Assembly (NCBI RefSeq): GCF_024662015.1 | Contig: NZ_CP102480.1 | Coordinates: 1,150,501-1,214,500 of the forward strand | DNA: 64,000 nt | Direction: 5' to 3' | DNA from: Nisaea acidiphila | GTDB taxonomy: Bacteria > Pseudomonadota > Alphaproteobacteria > Thalassobaculales > Thalassobaculaceae | Part shown: in pieces, positions 60,043 through 64,000 of the stretch | Numbering within the stretch: the first letter of the stretch is position 1 | Layout: each line of letters begins with the position of its first letter | The notes under the pieces: model-generated | Databases searched by the model: none | What the model was told of the DNA's origin: nothing | What the model saw: only the letters and a program-made list of their open reading frames with translations | Position numbers and translations under genes: made by a program

Positions 60043-61029
60043 ATGGCGCCGCAGCCCGTCTCCTCGCAACTCCTCGACAATTGCCTCACCGACGCGGAAT
60101 TCCCCGAACTGCCGGGTTTCGTCCGGGGCAAGGTGCGGGATGCCTACAAGCTGCCGGACGGGCGGCGCCTGCTGATCGCCACCGACCGGCAGTCCGCCTT
60201 CGACCAGGTGCTCGCCGCCGTGCCCTGCAAGGGCCAGGTGCTGACCCAGACGGCGCGCTACTGGTTCGACCATACGAGCGACATCTGCCCGAACCAGGTG
60301 ATCTCCTACCCGGACCCGAACGTGGTGCTGGTCAAGGATCTCGACATGGTGCCGATCGAAATCGTGGTCCGCTCCTATCTCACCGGCTCGACCAGCACCA
60401 GCGCCTGGACGATGTACAATCGGGGCGAGCGGGTGATCTACGGCCATCCCTTCCCGGACGGCATGAGGAAGAACCAGAAGCTGGAGAAGAATATCATCAC
60501 GCCGACGACGAAGCCGGCGGATGGCGGGCATGACGCGCCAATCACGGAGGCGGAGATCCTCGCCTCGGATCTGGTGACGAACGTGCAGTGGCGCGAGCTG
60601 GCCGAGAAGAGCCTCGCGCTCTTCGCCCGCGGGCAGGAACTGGCGGCCGAGCGCGGGCTGATCCTCGTCGACACCAAGTACGAATTCGGCATCGACAAAG
60701 ACGGCACCATCACAATCGCCGATGAGATCCACACGCCGGATTCAAGCCGCTACTGGATCGCCGATGGTTACCAGAAGCGGTTCGATGCCGGCGAGGAGCC
60801 GGAGAGCCTCGACAAGGAGTTCCTCCGGCTCTGGATCGCCGCCAAGTGCGATCCCTACAAGGACCCGATCCCGGAAATCCCCGCCGAGACCCTGCTCGCC
60901 TTCAGCGACAAGTATGTCTCGCTCTACGAGCAGGTGACGGGGCTGACGTTCGAGAAGCCCGACCCGGTGGTTCCGGTGCGCGAGCGGATCCGCACGGCGC
61001 TGGCCGCGGCGCTGCCGGAATACTTCTGA
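60043..61029 (+). CDS. purC: SAICAR synthetase
   Basis: 328 residues, the longer form of phosphoribosylaminoimidazole-succinocarboxamide synthase; it joins aspartate to CAIR with ATP in purine synthesis. Seen: PGFVRGKVRDAYKLPDGRRLLIATDRQSAFDQVL, with the KVRD and DR-SAFD motifs, PIEIVVRSYLTGSTSTSAWTMY, LVDTKYEFG and IADEIHTPDSSRYW. All core residues are present. It is the first core gene after the accessory interval, so it marks the island boundary with htpG on the other side. Confidence 0.93.
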   Translation: MAPQPVSSQLLDNCLTDAEFPELPGFVRGKVRDAYKLPDGRRLLIATDRQSAFDQVLAAVPCKGQVLTQTARYWFDHTSDICPNQVISYPDPNVVLVKDLDMVPIEIVVRSYLTGSTSTSAWTMYNRGERVIYGHPFPDGMRKNQKLEKNIITPTTKPADGGHDAPITEAEILASDLVTNVQWRELAEKSLALFARGQELAAERGLILVDTKYEFGIDKDGTITIADEIHTPDSSRYWIADGYQKRFDAGEEPESLDKEFLRLWIAAKCDPYKDPIPEIPAETLLAFSDKYVSLYEQVTGLTFEKPDPVVPVRERIRTALAAALPEYF

Positions 61030-61043
61030 TTTCCGAGCCCACA

Positions 61044-61121
61044 CCGTCATCCCGGGCCTGCCCCGGGATCTTTGGAACGCGTACTCCGCCGGGAGGTCCC
61101 GGGTCAGGCCCGGGATGACGG
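61044..61121. repeat. Long perfect palindrome after purC
   Basis: Arms 61044-61060 (CCGTCATCCCGGGCCTG) and 61105-61121 are exact complements, 17 bp, around a 44-base interior that itself contains CCCGGG palindromes. It lies between the convergent purC and lipoprotein genes, and could serve as a bidirectional terminator. It belongs with the REP-like palindrome at 56339. Confidence 0.75.
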
Positions 61122-61142
61122 ATCGCGTAACATGATCGCGCT

Positions 61143-61766
61143 CTAGCTGTACAAGCCGTTCCGGTGGCGCTCCAGAAGCCGGGTAAGCTCGTTCTCAAGA
61201 AGCTCAAGCTCCTTCTCCATCACCCGCTTTTCCCCGTTCAGGCGTTCGAGCTGGGCGCCGAGAGTCAGGAGTTCGTTGCGGACCGCCTCGCCGTCTTCGG
61301 CCGAGGTGATCTTGCGGCTCCGCGCGACATCGAGCGCGTCCTCGACCTTGCCGACTTCCTCCCGCTTCTTTCCGACCCTGTATTCCAGGCTGAAGATCTT
61401 GGATCTCACGTCATGCACGGCGAGGCCGGCATTGTAGGCGGCGAGGAAAGCCTCCTCGTCCCGCCCGCGGCACACCCCTTCATAGGCATCGTCCCGCAGC
61501 CCCTCCTGATAGCCGTTGGAGGGTGCGCAATAATGGCCGAGACCGCGCTCCCGCCCGGCGAGATAGGCATCCAGGTTAGGGCTGATCCCGTGCTCGGCGC
61601 AGGCCTTTCGATGAGCCTCGATCCGGTTGCCGCCCCGCCCCGAGGAGCCGTCGGCGAAGCCGATGCCGTTCCAGTCCCCGAGATGGCACTCTTCCTTCGA
61701 CAGCGTGCTGCAGGATGCGAGGATGAGGGTGGAGAGGATGACGGCGACGAATTTCACAGAGTGCAT
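61143..61766 (-). CDS. DUF2799-like lipoprotein
   Basis: 207 residues. A leader (residues 6-18) ends LILASC, so Cys19 is the lipid anchor. GDWNGIGFADGSSGR and AEHGISPNLDAYLAGRERGLGHYCAP resemble DUF2799 lipoproteins with their repeated G-x-x-D-G segments (EGLRDDAYEGVCRG). A C-terminal coiled coil (EYRVGKKREEVGKVEDALD ... LEKELELLENELTRLLE) follows. The ATG at 61766 was chosen over an upstream extension that lacks a leader. Envelope role unknown. Confidence 0.75.
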   Translation of the reverse strand: MHSVKFVAVILSTLILASCSTLSKEECHLGDWNGIGFADGSSGRGGNRIEAHRKACAEHGISPNLDAYLAGRERGLGHYCAPSNGYQEGLRDDAYEGVCRGRDEEAFLAAYNAGLAVHDVRSKIFSLEYRVGKKREEVGKVEDALDVARSRKITSAEDGEAVRNELLTLGAQLERLNGEKRVMEKELELLENELTRLLERHRNGLYS

Positions 61767-62056
61767 AAAAGAATACCCATGAGTTGAAATTGCGACATCA
61801 AAGAACCTCCCAACCTTAACGTGACCGGCGGAAAAATCCGTCGAAGCCCGGACGCCCCCCTGTCGCCCGGCTCGAGACAAGCCCATCGCGGCGCGCACAG
61901 GCGTAACGCGTCAATCTCCATAAAATCAGTAACACAACTTTCGGGAAAATCGCCAGAGACGCCGCGGGCCGGGCGGAGACGATCCCTCAACCCGGCCCGA
62001 TTGCATTTCGGCTCCGGAGCGACGGCGGAAACCGCCATCTCCCGGACAGGCCGGCG

Positions 62057-63883
62057 CTATGCGTTCGTTACGTTGTAATTGTAGGTATTCGCCTGCAGCG
62101 CCGTCAGGGGATTGACCGGCGTGTTCAATGTCCCGCCGAGCGCTTCGGCGACCGCGCAGGCCGCGTTCATCGAGGTCTGCAACGCCCCCTCGGTCCAGCC
62201 GCCGATCCACGACACCGAGTCGCCGGCGAGAAAGACGTTCGCGCCGCCGCCGGAGACCTTCTGGTAGTCGTAGAACACCTGCTGGACATAGTGATCCTGG
62301 CTCGGGCGGCTGAGCTTGAAGGCGCCGTAAAAGTGCGGCTGCAGTTCCCAGTCGATCATCTGGACATTGTTCTCGTAATCCCCGCCCGCCGGCACGAGTT
62401 CGGCGGCGAAATCGAGATCGAAGGCCGCGATGGCGTCGCGCAGCAGTTCAACACGCGCCTGTTTGTCCTGGAACGAGATCTGCTTGATCGACTGGTCGCC
62501 CCAGACATAGGAGATCAGCACCACGCCGCTCGTCGCCCCGTAATCGAGCGTGTAGAGATTGGCCGAGAGGGAGTCGCTGAGGATGCAGCGCGGCACATTC
62601 GTTCCCTCTTTCCAGAACTGCGTCGCCGTGCGGATGAAGACCTTCGAGGAATTCATGATGTGGATGTCCCGGAGCGCCTGCGCGGTCTCCGCCTCCTGGG
62701 TCGGGCCGTAGGTATTGCCATTGAGCTCGATCCCGTAGAACAGGCCCAGATTGGTATCGATCTCCATCGAGCGCTGGGTCGTCGCGACGATCACCTGATC
62801 GAAAGGCCCGGCGGGCACCGGTGTCCCGTCGCCTCCCAGCACGGCGATCTTGTCGCCGAACCGGTAGATGCCGGAGATCGGGCTGTTGAGATTAAGGTTG
62901 TCGCCGACCGTCGTCGTCCCTCCGCCGGGTTGGGTGATGGTCGTGTCGCGTAAGCTGTCGGCAAGGCTCTCGATGCCGGAGGGGACGAATTTCTGATCGG
63001 TTTCGAGCCCGTTGACGACGAGGCGGATAATCTCGAGGAACGCCACCTGATAGAGCGGTCCGAACCCGCCGAACCCGGTCCCGAGCGAGGCGAACCGTTC
63101 GTAATCCTCGGGATAGGACCAGAGCGTCGCGCCCTCCGGCAGGTTGGCCTCGCTGCTGAAAATCAGAACCAGGCCATTGATCAGGCTCCGGTTGGCGAAC
63201 ACGCTGAGCCAGTCGGACCAGGCCGTCTCGACATCGACGTCCGGATTGAGGGAAGTACCGCTCGCGTCGGTCTGCAGCGCCTTCTGGATCGCCGCCGGCG
63301 CCACCAGGGTCTTCGTCTGCGTATTGCCGGCGGAATCGACATAGGTGATCGTCGCGCCGTTATTCATCAGGGCGTTCCAGCCCGCGTTGACCGTATCGAA
63401 TTCCGCCGGGGGGAAACTGGTTCCGGGCGGGTACTTGCTGCTCTTGTACGCCACATAGGTCGGGACTTTCCCCGGATCGGGGAAATCGTCGACCAGCCCG
63501 ATGCCGAAGAGATCGAGATAGCGGTACAGCAGTTCCTCGGAGGGCGGAAAGCGCATCGCGCCGAGCTCGGCGATGTCCGGCGATGTGTCATTGAATTTCT
63601 TGCTGTAAAGACGCCCGCCCGAACGCTCCGTCGCTTCGTAGACCGTGACGTCGACGCCGCATTTCAGCAACTCGTACGCCGCGGCCAGACCGCCCAGCCC
63701 GGCTCCCACGATCGCGACCTTCCCCGCCGGCGGCGCGCTGAAGGTCGCGATCGTGTCGCCGCTCTCCTCGCGCCACTGGGCATAGGAAAGCTGCGGCGTG
63801 TCGACCATGCGGTAATAAACCGGAGCGGTCTCCTGCAGACCCGTTGCGGCACGCGATTTCTTGCTCGGAATGAGCCAGGCCAT
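62057..63883 (-). CDS. Flavin monoamine/L-amino acid oxidase (IaaM/VioA-like)
   Basis: 608-residue FAD enzyme. Dinucleotide motif VAIVGAGLGGLAAAYELLKCG starts near residue 56; GGRLYSKKF and ELGAMRFPPSEELLYRYLDLFGI follow, the latter typical of tryptophan 2-monooxygenase and L-amino-acid oxidases. The C-terminal FAD loop VFLAGDSVSWIGGWTEGALQTSMNAA is complete. It oxidises an L-amino acid to an imino acid, or decarboxylates it to an amide. No signal peptide. The AT-rich 117 bases between its start and the window end hold its promoter. Confidence 0.85.
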   Translation of the reverse strand: MAWLIPSKKSRAATGLQETAPVYYRMVDTPQLSYAQWREESGDTIATFSAPPAGKVAIVGAGLGGLAAAYELLKCGVDVTVYEATERSGGRLYSKKFNDTSPDIAELGAMRFPPSEELLYRYLDLFGIGLVDDFPDPGKVPTYVAYKSSKYPPGTSFPPAEFDTVNAGWNALMNNGATITYVDSAGNTQTKTLVAPAAIQKALQTDASGTSLNPDVDVETAWSDWLSVFANRSLINGLVLIFSSEANLPEGATLWSYPEDYERFASLGTGFGGFGPLYQVAFLEIIRLVVNGLETDQKFVPSGIESLADSLRDTTITQPGGGTTTVGDNLNLNSPISGIYRFGDKIAVLGGDGTPVPAGPFDQVIVATTQRSMEIDTNLGLFYGIELNGNTYGPTQEAETAQALRDIHIMNSSKVFIRTATQFWKEGTNVPRCILSDSLSANLYTLDYGATSGVVLISYVWGDQSIKQISFQDKQARVELLRDAIAAFDLDFAAELVPAGGDYENNVQMIDWELQPHFYGAFKLSRPSQDHYVQQVFYDYQKVSGGGANVFLAGDSVSWIGGWTEGALQTSMNAACAVAEALGGTLNTPVNPLTALQANTYNYNVTNA

Positions 63884-64000
63884 GACACTCCCCTTTCATG
63901 AATTGAATGCGGGGAAAGGCTAATATGGGGCCGTGCAGAGAGCCATTTTATCGTTTATTATTTTATAAAATTTCAATTATTTATTGTTTTCGAAAAAATG
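63884..64000 (-). promoter_or_regulatory. AT-rich upstream region of the amine oxidase gene
   Basis: The last 117 bases are very AT-rich toward the window edge, with several TTTAT/AAAAT runs, consistent with a promoter reading to the left. No specific site is identified. Confidence 0.35.

Overview
The window is a chromosomal segment of a high-GC alphaproteobacterium. Gene content and order suggest a marine or soil Rhodospirillales-type organism: a CarD-type regulator, 7Fe ferredoxin, S4-domain protein and SUV3-type helicase cluster; a DUF2007-TrmN6-S49 peptidase operon divergent from a polyprenyl synthetase; RpoH; a PAS_5-like protein; and split YeeE/YedE proteins. The genus is inference only. 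Most of the window is densely packed core or metabolic DNA on both strands. Three pockets look lower in GC: around 1.7-2.6 kb, 41.5-41.8 kb and 56.4-59.8 kb.

Layout. 1-1.7 kb: arginase (cut by the window edge) and ornithine aminotransferase, i.e. arginine to glutamate semialdehyde. 1.8-2.6 kb: a lone lipoprotein gene. 2.7-4.9 kb: glucokinase divergent from an orphan radical SAM protein. 4.9-12.1 kb: a malate/lactate-type dehydrogenase, then a complete Dpp/Opp-type ABC importer (binding protein, two permeases, two ATPases) and an acetyltransferase. A perfect hairpin separates the binding protein gene from the permease genes. 12.2-20.8 kb: an EEP-family hydrolase, an EamA exporter, an ankyrin protein, a GntR regulator divergent from an Fe(II)/2-oxoglutarate hydroxylase, two small or acetyltransferase genes, a quinone/enoyl reductase and a glyoxalase-like protein. 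20.7-26.5 kb: S49 peptidase, tRNA methyltransferase and DUF2007 divergent from polyprenyl diphosphate synthase, a NIT/PilZ chemoreceptor and tRNA-Pro(CGG). 26.5-32 kb: an unrecognised HTH-like protein, a 939-residue DUF4347/beta-repeat/RTX protein and a membrane pair. 32-36.5 kb: methyltransferase, PAS_5-like protein, lipase-like hydrolase, FAD oxidoreductase and an atypical MBL-fold protein. 36.6-40.7 kb: split YeeE/YedE sulfur transporter genes under a palindrome matching the SqrR/BigR operator pattern, a CBS-pair protein and an IlvD/Edd dehydratase. 40.7-47.4 kb: hypothetical proteins, an SDR, a PagL-type lipid A deacylase, proline iminopeptidase, a nuclease-like protein and an M48 lipoprotein protease.

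47.4-56.3 kb is a stress and housekeeping block: RpoH, a phosphoesterase-like pseudoenzyme, CarD, FdxA, a TerB-like protein, an S4 protein, a SUV3-type helicase and HtpG. The rpoH leader can fold so that its Shine-Dalgarno is paired with a segment about 70 nt upstream, which makes it a candidate RNA thermometer. htpG carries a sigma-32-like promoter. 56.3-60 kb is an accessory interval between htpG and purC: two unrecognised genes, a HigBA toxin-antitoxin pair, a small membrane protein, three copies of a 147-bp repeat and tandem 28-bp palindromic units. The window ends with purC, a DUF2799-like lipoprotein and an IaaM/VioA-like flavin amine oxidase.

The best candidates for undescribed biology are the rpoH leader, the two unknown proteins of the 56.5-58.1 kb island, the DUF4347-beta-repeat-RTX fusion, and a group of proteins with altered active sites (phosphoesterase, SDR, MBL-fold, SNase-like). 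All functional calls come from reading motifs by eye; no database search was run.
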